A stretch of 64,000 nucleotides of DNA from Magnolia sinica (lineage: Eukaryota; Streptophyta; Magnoliopsida; Magnoliales; Magnoliaceae): contig NC_080577.1 in NCBI RefSeq assembly GCF_029962835.1, positions 1 through 64,000 on the forward strand, written 5' to 3'. Numbering within the stretch: position 1 is the first letter of the stretch; the number at the start of each line of letters is the position of its first letter. This document shows positions 13,301 to 25,995 of this stretch, piece by piece. The notes beneath the pieces were generated by a model. That model was given only the letters and a program-made list of their open reading frames with translations, was not told the origin of the DNA and made no database searches. The position numbers were made by a program, and so were the translations under genes.

Positions 13301-16100
13301 ATGGATCAAAACCTTTGATATGCTTTGGCCATTTTAACGTATTTGAATTTCTTATATGATTTGGCCCATTCAGCAATCCAAATGCATCATATGATTCATG
13401 TTGTTGTTAGTGATCTAAACTAATCATATGATTGAAGCCTCTTTCCGTGACCAATCCCAATGGATATTTTAAGTTAGATCAATCTATTCATAATATTTGA
13501 CGTTAGTTCTCAGTGATCCACATCATTAATTTTGTAGGACCTCTTTAGTTCGATACGCAATTCAAACAATCAGGTTTCGTTTTTTCAATGATCCAAATTC
13601 ATATGATTTGGCCCATTTCTAGTTATCCAAATATTTGACATGGGCTATTTCGATGGATTAAAAACATTGACATGCATGGGCCATTCATTGGATCCAAATA
13701 GTTCATATGATTCGGCTCATTCGGCGATCGACACTCATCATACGATTGAAGGTGCTTTTCATGATCCAAATTCATCATATTATTAAAGCTGCTTTTCATG
13801 CTCCAAACTCATCATATGATTAAAGGTGTTTTTCATGATCAAAACTCATCATATGATTGAAGCTACTTTTCTTTATTTAAATTCGTCATTTGATTGAAGC
13901 TGCTTTTCATGATCTATGGCAATGGATATGCTATGTTGATCCATGCCCTAAATTTTGTGGATCTCTCTTCAGCTTTTCAAATGATCCATTCTGTTCATAT
14001 GATTTGGCCCATTTCTAGTGATCCAAACCTTTGACATGCTTGGGCCAAAACCTTTGATGTGCTTGGGCCATTTCAACTTCTTATATGATTCGAACCATTC
14101 AGTGATCCAAATTCATCATATGATTCGTGCCACTGTTAGTGATCTAAACTACTCATATGATTGAAGCCTCTTTCCATGACCTATCCCAATGGCAATGTTA
14201 AGTCAGATCCATCTACTCATAATATTTGAGGTTGGTTCTCAGTAATCCACATCATTAATTTTGTAGGACCCTCTTCAATTCGATACGCTATTCAAAAATG
14301 GGCCATTTCAATGGATAAAAAACATTCACATGCTTGGGCCATTTAGTGGATCCAAATCGTTCATATGATTCAACTTATTCGGCGATCGACACTCATCATA
14401 CGAGTGAAGCTGCTTTTCATGATCCAAACTCATCATATGATTAAAGCTGTTTTTCATGATGTTAATCCAAACTCATCATATGATTGAAGCTGCTTTTCAT
14501 GATCCAAACTCATCTTATGATTGAAGCTGCTTTTAATGATCCATGGCAATGGATATGCCAAGTTGATCCATGCCCTAAATTTTGTAGGACCCTTTGCCGC
14601 TTGACAAATGATCCAAAATGTTCATATGATTTGTCACAAATCTAGTGATCTAAACCTTTGACCTACTTGGGCCATTTCAATGGATCAAAACCGTTGACGT
14701 GTATGGCCATTTCAATGGATTTGAATTTCTTAAATGATTCGGCCCATTCAATAATCCAAATGCATCATATGATTCGAGTTGCTTTTAGTGATCTAAACTC
14801 ATCATATGATTAAAGCCTCTTTCCACGACCTATCCCAATGGATATGTTAAGTTAGATCCATCTATTTATAATATTTGAGGTTGATTCTCACTGATCCACA
14901 TCGTTAATTTTTTACGACTCTCTTTAGTTTGATACTCAATTCAAACAATCAGGTTTATTTTTACAACAATCCAAATTCATATGATTTGGCCCATTTCTAG
15001 TGATCCAATTCTTTTACATGGGCCATTTTCGAAGGATAAAAAACATTGAGATGCTTGGGCCATTCAGTGCATCCAAATCATTCATATGATTCGGCTCATT
15101 CGACATTTGACACTCATCATACGATTAAAGCTGCTTTCCATTATCCAAACTCATCATATGATTAAAGCTACTTTTCATCATCCAAACTCATCATATGATT
15201 GAAGCTGCTTTTCATGATCCAAACTCATCATATGATTAAAGTTGCTTTTCATTATCCAAATCCAAACTCATCATATGATTAAAGCTACTTTTCATCATCC
15301 AAACTCATCATATGATTGAAGCTGCTTTTCATGATCCAAACTCATCATATGATTAAAGTTGCTTTTCATTATCCAAACTCATCATATGATTGATGTTGCT
15401 TTTCCTGATCCATGACAATATATATGCTAAGTTGATCCATGCCCTAAATTTTGTAGATCGCTCTTCATCCTTACAACTGATCAAATCTGTTCATATGATT
15501 TGAGCCATTTCTAGTTTTCCAAACCTTTGACATGCTTGGGCCATTTCAATGAATCAAAACCTTTGACGTGCTTCGGTAATTTCAACAGATTTGAACTTCT
15601 TATATGATTCAACCCATTCAGCTATCCAAATGCATCATATGATTCATGTGGCTGTTAGTGATCTAAACTCATCATATGATTGAAGCTTCTTTCCATGACC
15701 CATCCCAATGAAAATGTTATGTTAGATCCATCTATTCAGGATATTTGAGGTTAGTTCTCAGTGATCCACATCATTAATTTTGTAGGACCCTCTTCAGTTC
15801 AATACGCAGTTCAAACAATCAGGTTTCTTTATACAAAGATCCAAATTCATACGATTTAGCCCATTTCTAGTGATCCAAATCTTTGACATGCGCCATTTCG
15901 ATGGATAGAAAACATTGACATGCTTTGGGCCATTCGGTGGATCCATATCATCTATATGATTCTGCTCATTCAGCGATCTACACTCATCATATAATTGAAG
16001 TTGTTTTTTATGATCCAAACTCATCATATGATTAAAGCTGCTTTTCATGATCCAAACTCATCATATGATTGAAGTTGCTTTTCATGATCTATGGCAATGT
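10334..16100. repeat. Satellite array, middle block (long higher-order unit)
   Basis: This continues the array at the left of the window, with the same 37-bp motif and intervening segments. The ggccatttcaacgtattt marker at 12,185 and a variant at about 14,063 keep the 1.88-kb spacing. Short open frames on the minus strand that repeat a MKSSFNHMMSLDHEKQ-like peptide are only translations of the satellite. No gene was seen. Confidence 0.92.
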
Positions 16101-19100
16101 ATATGCTAAGTTGATCCATGCCCTAAATTTTGTAGATCCCTCTTCAGCTTTACAAATGATCCAAACTGGTCATATGATTTGGCCCATTTTTAGTGATCCA
16201 AACCTTTAACATGCTTGGGCCGTTTTAATGGATCATAACCTTTGACGTACTTGGGCCATTTCAACCTATTTGAACTTCTTATATGATTCATCCCATTCAG
16301 CGATCCAAATGTGTCATATGATTCGTGCTGCAGTTAGTAATCTAAACTCATCATGTGATTGAAGCCTCTTTCCATGACCCATCCCAATGGATATGTTAAG
16401 TTAGATCCATCTATTCATAATATTTGAGGTTGGTTCTCAGTGACCAACATCGTTAATTTTGTAGGTCCCTCTTTAGTTCGATACGCAGTTCAAACAATCA
16501 GATTTCTTTTTACAACGATCCAAATTCATATGATTCGGCTATTTCAATGGATCAAAACCTTTGACATTGGCTATTTCAATGGATAAAAATCATTGACATG
16601 CTTGAGCCATTCACTGGATCCAAATTTTTCATATGATTAGAGGCTTATTAGGCGATCCAAACTCATCATGCGATTGAAGCTGCTCTTCATGTTCCAAACT
16701 CAGCATATAGTTAAAGCTACTTTTCATGATCCAAACTCATCGTATGGTTAAAGCTGCTTTTCATGATCCATGGCAATTGATATGCTAAGTTGATCCATGC
16801 CCTAAACCCTCTTCCGTTAAATAAACAATTCAATCAATTAGGTTTCTTTTTACAACGATCCAAATTAATATGATTCGGCTCATTTATAGTGATCCAAACC
16901 TTTGACATTGGCCATTTCGATGGATAAAATCATTAACATGCTTGAGCCATTCAGTGGATCCAAATTGTTCATATGATTAGATTAAAGCTGCTTTTCACGA
17001 TCCAAACTCAACATATGATTGAAGCTGCTTTTCATATGATTAGAGGCTTATTAGGCGATCCAAACTCATCATACGATTGAAGCTGCTCTTCATGTTCCAA
17101 ACTCAACATATGGTTAAAGCTGCTTTTCATGATCCAAACTCATCGTATGGTTAAAGCTGCTTTTCATGATCCATGGCAATGGATATGCTATGTTGATCCA
17201 TGCCCTAAACTCTCTTCTATTCTATACACAATTCAATCAATCAAGTTTCTTTTTTTCAATGATCCAAATTAGTATGATTCGGCTCATTTATAGTGATTTA
17301 AACCTTTGACATTGGCCATTTCGATCGATAAAATCATTGACATGCTTGAGCCATTCAGTGGATCCAATTTGTTCATATGATTAGGCTCATTCGGCGATCC
17401 AAACTCATCATACGATTGAAGCTGCTTTTCACGATCCAAACTCAACATATGATTGAAGCTGCTTTTCACGATCCAAACTCAGCATATGATTGAAGCTACC
17501 TTTCATGATCCAAACTTATCGTATTGTTGAAGCAACTTTTCATGATCCATGGCAATGGATATGCTAAGTCGATGCATGCCCTAAAACCTTCTTCTGTTCT
17601 ATACACAATTCAAACAAGTAGGTTTCTTTTTACAACGATCCAAATTCATATAACTTGGCCCATTTCTAGTGATCTAAACCTTTGACATTGACCATTTCGA
17701 TGGATAAAAATCATTGACATGCTTTAGCCATTCAGTGGATCCAAATTGTTCATATGATTAGGCTCATTCGGTGATCCAAACTCATCATACAATTGAAGCT
17801 GCTTTTCATGATCTAAACTCAACATATGATTGAAGTTGTTTTTCATGATCCATGACAATGGATGCTAAGTTGATCCATGCCCTAAAACCCTCTGTTGTTC
17901 TATACACAATTCAAACAATCAGGTTTCTTTTTACAACGATCCAAATCATATACCATTTCTAGTGATCCAAACCTTTGACATTGGCCATTTCGATGGATAA
18001 AAATCATTGACATGCTTTAGCCATTGAGTGCATCCAAATTGTTCTAATGATTTGGCCCATTTCTAGTGATCCAAACTTTTGACATTGGCCATTTCGATGG
18101 ATAAAAATCATTGACATGCTTGAGCCATTAGGTGGATCCAAATTATTCATATGATTAGGCTCATTCGGCGATCCAAACTCATCATACGATTGAAGCTGCT
18201 TTTCATGATACAAACTCATACATATGATTGAAGCTACTTTTCATGATCCATGGCAATTGATATGCTAAGTTGATCCATGCCCTAAACCCTCTTCCGTTAT
18301 ATAAACAATTCAATCAATTAGGTTTCTTTTTACAACGATCCAAATTAATATGATTCGGCTCATTTCTAATGATCCAAACCTTTGACATTGACCATTTCGA
18401 TGGATAAAAATCATTGACATGCTTGAGCCATTAAGTGGATCCAAATTGTTCATATGATAAGGCTCATTCGGCGATCCAAACTCATCGTACAATTGAAGTT
18501 GCTTTTCATGATCCAAACTCAACATATGACTAAAGCTGCTTTTCACGATCCAAACTCATCATATGGCACTGCTTTTCATGATCCATGGCAGTGGATATGC
18601 TAAGTTGATCCATGCCCTAAAACCCTCTTCTGTTCTATACACAATTCAAACAATTAGGTTTCTTTTTACAACGATCCAAATCAATATGATTTGGCCCATT
18701 TCTAGTGATCCAAACCTTTGACATTGACCATTTCAATGGATAAAAATCATTGACATGCTTTAGCCATTTAGTGGATCCAAATTGTTCATATGATTAGGTT
18801 CATTCGGCGATCCAAAGTCATCATACGTTTGAAGCCGTTTTTCATGATCTAAACTCAACATATGATTGAAGCTGCTTTTCATGACCCATGGCAATGGATA
18901 TGCTAAGTTGATCCATGCCCTAAAACCCTCTTCTATTCTATACACAATTCAAACAATCAGGTTTCTTTTTACAACGATCCAAATCATATACCATTTCTAG
19001 TGATCCAAACCTTTGACATTGGCCATTTCGATGGACAAAAATCATTGACATGCTTTAGCCATTGAGTGGATCCAAATTGTTCTAATGATTTGGCCCATTT

Positions 19101-21120
19101 CTAGTGATCCAAACCTTTGACGTTGGCCTTTTCGATGGATAAAAATCATTGATATGCTTGAGCCATTGAGTGGATCTTAATTGTTCATATGATTAGGCTT
19201 ATTCGGTGATCCAAACTCATCATACAATTGAAGCTGCTTTTCATGCTCCAAACTCAACATATGATTGAAGCTGCTTTTCATGATCCATGGCAATGGGTAT
19301 GCTAAGTTGATCCATGCCCTAAACCCTCTTTTGTTCTATAAACAAATCAATCAATCAGGTTTCTTTTTACTAGGATCCAAATTAATCTGATTCGGCTCAT
19401 TTTTAGTGATCCCAAACCTTTGACATCAACCATTTTGATAGATAAAAATAAATGATATGCTTGAGCCATTCAGTGGATCCAAATTGTTCATATGATTAGG
19501 GTCATTCGTCAATCCAAACTCATCGTATGATTGAAGCTGCTTTTCATGATCCAAACTCAACATATGAGTGAAGCTGCTTTTCATGATCCAAACTCATCAT
19601 ATGGTTGAAGCTGCTTTTCATGATTCATGGCAGTGGATATGCTAAGTTGATTCTTGCCCTAAAACCCTCTTTTGTTCTATACACAATTCAAACGATCAGG
19701 TTTCTTTTTACAAAGATCCAAATCAATATGATCTGGCCCATTTCTAGTTATCCAAACCTTTGACATTGGCCATTTCGATCCAAACACAACATATGAATGA
19801 AGCCGCTTTTCGTGATCCAAACTCATCGTATGGTTGAAGCAGCTTTTCAAGATCCATGGCAATGGATGTGCTAAGTTGATCCATGCCCTAAAACCCTCTT
19901 TTGTTCTATACACAATTCGAACAATTAGGTTTCTTTTTACAACGATCCAAATTCATATGATTTGGCCCATTTCTAGTGATCCAGACCTTTGACATTGACC
20001 ATTTTGATGGATAAAAATCATTGACATGCTTTAAACATTCAGTGGATCCAAATTGTTCGTATGATTAGGCTCATTTGGCGTTCAAACTCATCATACGATT
20101 GAAGCTGCTTTTCACGATCCAAACTCAACATATGATTGAAGCCACTTTTCATCATCCAAACTCATCGTATTGTTGAAGCAGCTTTTCATGATCCATGGCA
20201 ATGGATATGCTAAGTTGCTCCATGCCCTAAAACCCTCTTCTATTCTATACACAATTCAAAAAATCAGGTTTCTTTTTACGACGATCCAAATTAATATGAT
20301 TTGGCCCATTTCTAGTGATCCAAACCATTGACATTGACCATTTCGATGGATAAAAATCATTGACATGCTTTAGCCATTCAGTGGATCCAAATTGTTCATA
20401 TGATTAGGCTCATTCGGCGATCCAAACTCATCATACGATTGAAGCTGCTTTTCACGATCCAAACTCAACATATGATTGAAGCTGCTTTTCATGATCCATG
20501 GCAATGGATATGCTTAGTTGATCCATGCCCTAAAACCCTCTTTTGTTCTATACACAATTCAAACAATTAGGTTTCTTTTCACAACAATCCAAATCATATA
20601 CCGTTTCTAGTGATCCAAACCTTTGACATTGGCCATTGCGATGGATAAAAATCATTGACATGCTTTAGCCGTTAAGTGGATCCAAATTGTTCTTATGATT
20701 TGGCCCATTTCTAGTGATCCAAACCTTTGACATTGGCCATTTCGATGGATAAAAATCATTGACATGCTTGAGCCATTCAGTGGATCCAAATTGTTCATAT
20801 GATTAGGCTCATTCGGCGATCCAAACTCATCATACGATTGAAGCTGCTTTTCATGATCCAAACTCAACATATGATTGAAGCTGCTTTTCATGATCCATGG
20901 CAATGGGTTTGCTAAGTTGATCCATGCCCTAAACCCTCTTATGTTCTATAAACAATTGAATCAATCAGGTTTCTTTTTACAAGGATTCAAATTGATTCGG
21001 TTCATTTCTAGTGATCCCAAACCTTTGACATTGGCCATTTTGATGGATAAAAATCAATGATATGCTTGAGCCATTCAGTGGATCCAAATTGTTCATATGA
21101 TTAGGCTCATTCGTCGATCC
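16100..21120. repeat. Satellite array, right block (short higher-order unit)
   Basis: Here the marker tgatccatgccctaaa returns much more often (about 17,190, 17,570, 17,870, 18,270, 18,605, 18,910, 19,310, 19,650, 19,880, 20,215, 20,520, 20,915), so the unit is about 230-400 bp. Each unit joins ccctcttctgttctatac, a gatccaaattcatatgattt segment, a gataaaaatcattgacatgc segment and one or two 37-bp motifs. The long aaattttgtagatacctc segment of the left blocks is mostly shortened to aaaccctctt. The array stops abruptly at a LINE fragment at 21,121. Confidence 0.88.
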
Positions 21121-21129
21121 ATGCAGACT

Positions 21130-21571
21130 TCAAGGAAAATTTACCTGAGAAGGTCAAGTTCTAGACTAGACAGTCTTCCCTACTCGAAGGCAAGATACCA
21201 CTCTCCTGGATGGATCTGACTGTTGCAGGAGAAATGTTTCCTGAAATATCAGAGAGGTTCCACGTGCCGGATTGACTGAGAAAATCGCATACCAAGGCTG
21301 AGCGGCAAGATTCTGGAATGTGGATAGAGGAAGCACCGATGAGCAGCCCTCTACCAGTCCAATTATGCGTTCAGAAATTTACATTACCTTTTCCAATCAT
21401 CCATCGAGAATTGAGAATAGAGAAGGGAAGAGTTTTCCCCAAATCTTTCCACTGAGGCGAGGTTCCCTGAGCAACGGATCCCTGGCTGATCAAGAATTTC
21501 TGCATGTATTTGGCCATGAAGAGGCCCATAGAGAATCGACTGCAAGAAGCTGCCATCTCATCTTGTAACAA
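21130..21571 (-). pseudogene. LINE post-RT region remnant
   Basis: The minus-strand frame shows SPQWKDLGKTLPF and WMIGKGNVNFW (about 21,450-21,370), followed by SGTWNLSDI (about 21,260) and, after a frame change, GKFSLKSAW ending at about 21,123. This matches the stretch between RT and the zinc-binding domain of plant LINE ORF2 proteins. It lies within 300 bp of the endonuclease, so about 1.5-2 kb of RT is gone. Confidence 0.7.
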
Positions 21572-21839
21572 AAAGCCTGCATGACCTCTGAAATTCGTCT
21601 GACTCCAAGCCCACCTCCCCTATGAGCCCCAAATCACATTGGTCACCCACCCCGAGTGTGCCCAATCCCACGGGCGACCCCACTCGAGCCCAGTGTGAAA
21701 ATGCCCCTGCATTACAAGTCTTCAACGCTGACTTTAGATTCTGCATTTTTATAAGCAGGTTCAACATAGGAGTAGCCTGCGTGGGGAGCTCCCATTAGGC
21801 CCTAACAACGTCGAGAAAGTCTTTGGAAGAAGTCCACAT

Positions 21840-22594
21840 ACGCTGAAATTTAAAAAATCTTGGGGCTTTGGCTGATTCTTCCTCAAAACAGAGGAGCAAT
21901 GGGGAGTGGTCTGAGTGTAACCAGGGCAAGTGGTCGACTTTGCTACGGGGGAAGGATTGGATCTAGTTCATGTTGAGCAACATTTTGTCCAGTCTAGCCT
22001 AGCAACGGCTGCGGCCTGCTCTGTTGTTGCACCAAGTGAACATAGAGCCAGAGAAACCTACATCAATCAAACCAGAGTCATCGATGGCATTGCGAAAGTC
22101 TTCCATGCTTCTACCATCTGCTGTCGAGCTGCCAATTCTCTCTTCTGCATTAATGGTGGTGTTGAGGTCCCCATATACCAGCCACGATCCCAGGGATAAT
22201 CGGGAATGTTGCGAATTTCGTCCCATTAGTAGGGCTCTATCATATCTGTTGCATGAAGCGTACACTGCAGAGATGATGCACAGCTGAGAGTTTAGTTTCA
22301 TCTGAGACCTGGAGAGTGACATTGTTTGGAGGTTGCGATAGTCGAAATGTGTAATGACTTGTTGAATAAAATCTAGATCTTGCCTTCTGCTGATACTTCT
22401 TCAACCGTGAATTGAAATCCCAACTTGGCTGCCACATATAGCTTTCCAGATTGTCTAATCATCGGTTCCTGGTGGATGAGAATAGCTACCTTCATTTTCC
22501 TCACCAAGCTTTTCAGGTATCTTAAGGTTGGCATATTTCCAACGCCACGAACAATCCAGGATAGAATACTAGACATCAGTTTCCCATCCTTCAA
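21840..22594 (-). pseudogene. LINE endonuclease remnant
   Basis: In order on the minus strand: MSSILSWIVRGVGN (about 22,580, where SWNVRG is usual), AILIHQEPM (about 22,470), LVYGDLNTTINAEERIG (about 22,160, the GDFN motif with L for F), FTWCNN (about 22,020), ARLDKMLLN (about 21,990) and HSDHSPLLLCFEE (about 21,915, an intact SDH motif). Frame changes occur near 22,370, 21,995 and 21,955. This is the APE-type nuclease that nicks target DNA in LINE retrotransposition. The RT that should follow is missing. Confidence 0.85.
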
Positions 22595-23175
22595 TAGGAG
22601 CCCTTTTCTTAGGTCTCGCTTGGCGGAGGCTCTTCCTGAGTAAAGTTTTTCTTCTCAATCGACAATACACTAGAATATCCTAAGAGCGAGGCCTCAAATC
22701 AACAGAGGAAGGGGACAGGTCGCTATCTCATTCCTGAGTTCCCGCATCCCATAGATCTAAGCCTACCCTTGCTGGACAGATGATAGTAGTTGGAGAGGAT
22801 AGGTCAGCGGCCAAATCAGACACCAATAAATCTGGGATTGAGACGGACTGAGGAGGATGAAGGTCCCAACAGCAAGAGAAAGCATCATCTAGCCAGCTCC
22901 ATCTGGCTGGGGTGTAGCTACGGTTATCTCTAGTGGTAAATATCTGGGCTACGACATCTTCTGATAAGGCATGAGAGGAATCTGGATGAATCATGGCACC
23001 CCTAATGGACAAGGCCTCTTGTCGAGATGGCAGGGTAGGAGAGTCAGGCGTAGTACCTTGGACAAAAGATGGGGCTGGTAGAGATTGAGGTTGAAAAGGG
23101 AGTTCATTGGTTTGATCTGGAAGGGGCTGATGTATAGCATTGAGGTGCAATGCTGGGGGGGGGGGGGGGGGGTGG

Positions 23176-23452
23176 ACGAGGGTGGGTCAGTCGTATATTG
23201 CCAACTGGTGCACTATGGAGGGTCTGTCTAGAGTCCCTTGGATGTGGCTCAAGAGTCGTCGCAATTTCATTCGAAAGGTCGACTGATCCCCCTGGGTGAG
23301 ACTCATCCCTTGGTGAGGGCCATTTTCCAGTAGGACAATCTGTCGAGCAGCTGGGGTGTGTCCTTTTGCGACTTGGGAGGGAGTGAATCTCTCAGCTGCA
23401 TCATGGCAAACAACCAATCTGCAGTGGTTCAAAGTCCTAGCTGGTTGAACTT
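23176..23452. repeat. Direct repeat, copy 1
   Basis: The copy starts acgagggtgggtc and ends gttgaac; it matches 23,470-23,746 at an offset of 294 bp with only a few differences. It is preceded by a run of 17-18 G residues (23,155-23,172). It lies in the ORF1-like part of the LINE. Confidence 0.92.
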
Positions 23453-23469
23453 TTTTTTTTTTTTGGGGG

Positions 23470-23746
23470 AACGAGGGTGGGTCGGTCGTATATTGCCAAC
23501 CGGTGCACTATTGAGGGTCTGTCTAGAGTCCCTTGGATGTGGCTCAAGAGTTGTCGCAATTTCATTCGAAAGGTCGACTGATCCCCCTGGGTGAGACTCA
23601 TCCCTTGGGTGAGGGCCATTTTCTAGTGGGACAATCTGTCGAGCAGCTGGGGTGTGTCCTTCTGCGACTTGGGAGGGAGTGAATCTCTCAGCTGCATCAT
23701 GGCAAACAACCAATCTGCAGTGGTTCAAAGTCCTAGCTAGTTGAAC
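23470..23746. repeat. Direct repeat, copy 2
   Basis: This is the second copy of 23,176-23,452, preceded by a T-run followed by G residues (23,453-23,469). Both ends keep the 294-bp offset, so there is no net length change between the copies. Confidence 0.92.
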
Positions 23747-23917
23747 CTCCATGGGAGATTCCACTTGATCAGTTGGTCTGATTGGGAATTCTGGAGAGTG
23801 GAAGGTTCTCAAGACCCACTGTCTGGTGCCTTTGTCAGGTTGAGGATTGTGTTGAGGGTAATGCATCTGGCGATAGCATGCTGGGAACATGGAAAGTGGT
23901 TCAACATGTACAATGAT

Positions 23918-24122
23918 CAAGGTGTTCCAAAACGGTAACAGTGGCCGTAACGGCCACCACCGTTACCGTTATGATATGGGCCGTAACGGCCATTACAACC
24001 CCCGTATCGGCCATTAGGGCTGTTTTTTATTTTTTGAAATACTGGACCGTTACGGGTCCGTTACGGCACATTTTTCTGTAACAGCCGTTACGGCCATTAC
24101 GTAACCGATTTTGAATACCTTG
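23918..24122. mobile_element. hAT-type MITE, 205 bp
   Basis: The terminal inverted repeats begin CAAGGTGTTCCAAAACGGTA at the left and (reverse complement of the right end) CAAGGTATTCAAAATCGGTT. A perfect 8-bp duplication, acaatgat, flanks the element at 23,910-23,917 and 24,123-24,130. An 8-bp target duplication and CA..TG ends are characteristic of hAT elements. The interior is rich in inverted CCGTAACGGCC-like motifs. There is no coding capacity. It is younger than the LINE it interrupts. Confidence 0.88.
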
Positions 24123-24130
24123 ACAATGAT

Positions 24131-25290
<1,160 letters not shown>

Positions 25291-25348
25291 CCTGTCATAC
25301 CTTTTAGTAAATTTGTCTCTCTTGCTTCATATTTGTAGTGTAGTCTTA

Positions 25349-25410
25349 GGCTCCATTTGGTCTTCACATCAATCTTTATGAATATATTTTTTTCTCAAAC
25401 CAAATGGAGC
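25349..25410. mobile_element. Tiny PIF/Harbinger-like MITE (62 bp)
   Basis: The inverted ends ggctccatttggt and accaaatggagc are flanked on both sides by TTA (25,346-25,348 and 25,411-25,413), the target preferred by PIF/Harbinger (Tourist) elements. Only about 35 bp lies between the arms. Confidence 0.6.
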
Positions 25411-25797
25411 TTAAGCCACTTTTTAACTCCGCCAATGCAACTTCTTGCATTGCCGGTACCAAGCCCGGGTAAAGGAGGAGGGAGAAGGGCGTCAGGGCGA
25501 GCCATGTCCTTTTCTTCCATTTTCTGAAGCTGTTATAGCTTTTGAGTTTACTACAACTAGATAGTTTTTAATTGGTGATAACCACTTTCCCTTGAGATCA
25601 AGCAAGAGCTGGGAGGAAGCGTTTTTCCAGCCTAGAGGGAGACCACATCACATTGGTTAATGTATATCAGGCATCTGTAGAGTGCTTGGAGACTAGCAAG
25701 ATGGCTAACAGTAAAAAGAAAACAATTGGGAAATGCTTGAGCAAATGGTGCGGAGAAATTTTCATCAATAGCCATTCCCTGAGGCATGCCTATCTTT

Positions 25798-25995
25798 ACC
25801 TTAGTTTGGTGGTTGTTATGTCTTGGATATAATGAGTTCTTAACTGGTAATGAGGTTTTATTTTAATTGACTTTAATATGATTGTTAATGAAGTTAACCT
25901 TAGTTTGGTGGTTGTTATGTCTTGGATATAATGAGTTCTTAACTGGTAATGAGGTTTTATTTTAATTGACTTTAATATGATTGTTAATGAAGTTA
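25798..25995. repeat. 99-bp tandem duplication
   Basis: The copies at 25,798-25,896 and 25,897-25,995 are identical as far as I can read them, starting accttagtttggtggttgtt. The first 30 bases or so appear again at about 26,095, so an earlier third copy may have decayed. Confidence 0.95.

Larger units (their letters stand above)
21121..23917 (-). mobile_element. Second LINE fragment, internally deleted
   Basis: Read on the minus strand, it has a Pro/Ser-rich ORF1-like stretch (23,920-22,700), an endonuclease (22,594-21,840), and then a jump to the region that normally lies after the RT (21,570-21,121), ending at the motif GKFSLKSAW beside the satellite. There is no RT core, zinc-binding region or RNase H, so both an internal and a 3' deletion are implied. 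The right end is interrupted by a MITE at 23,918. The original 5' end could not be located. Confidence 0.8.

Noticed and set aside
10543..20903. Repeated minus-strand ORFs encoding MKSSFNHMMSLDHEKQ-like peptides
   Set aside because: They recur at the satellite period and carry no recognised domain; they are translations of the repeat.
1..21120. CRISPR-like array suggested by regular 37-bp spacing
   Set aside because: The units are contiguous satellite copies with no unique spacers, and the genome is a plant's.
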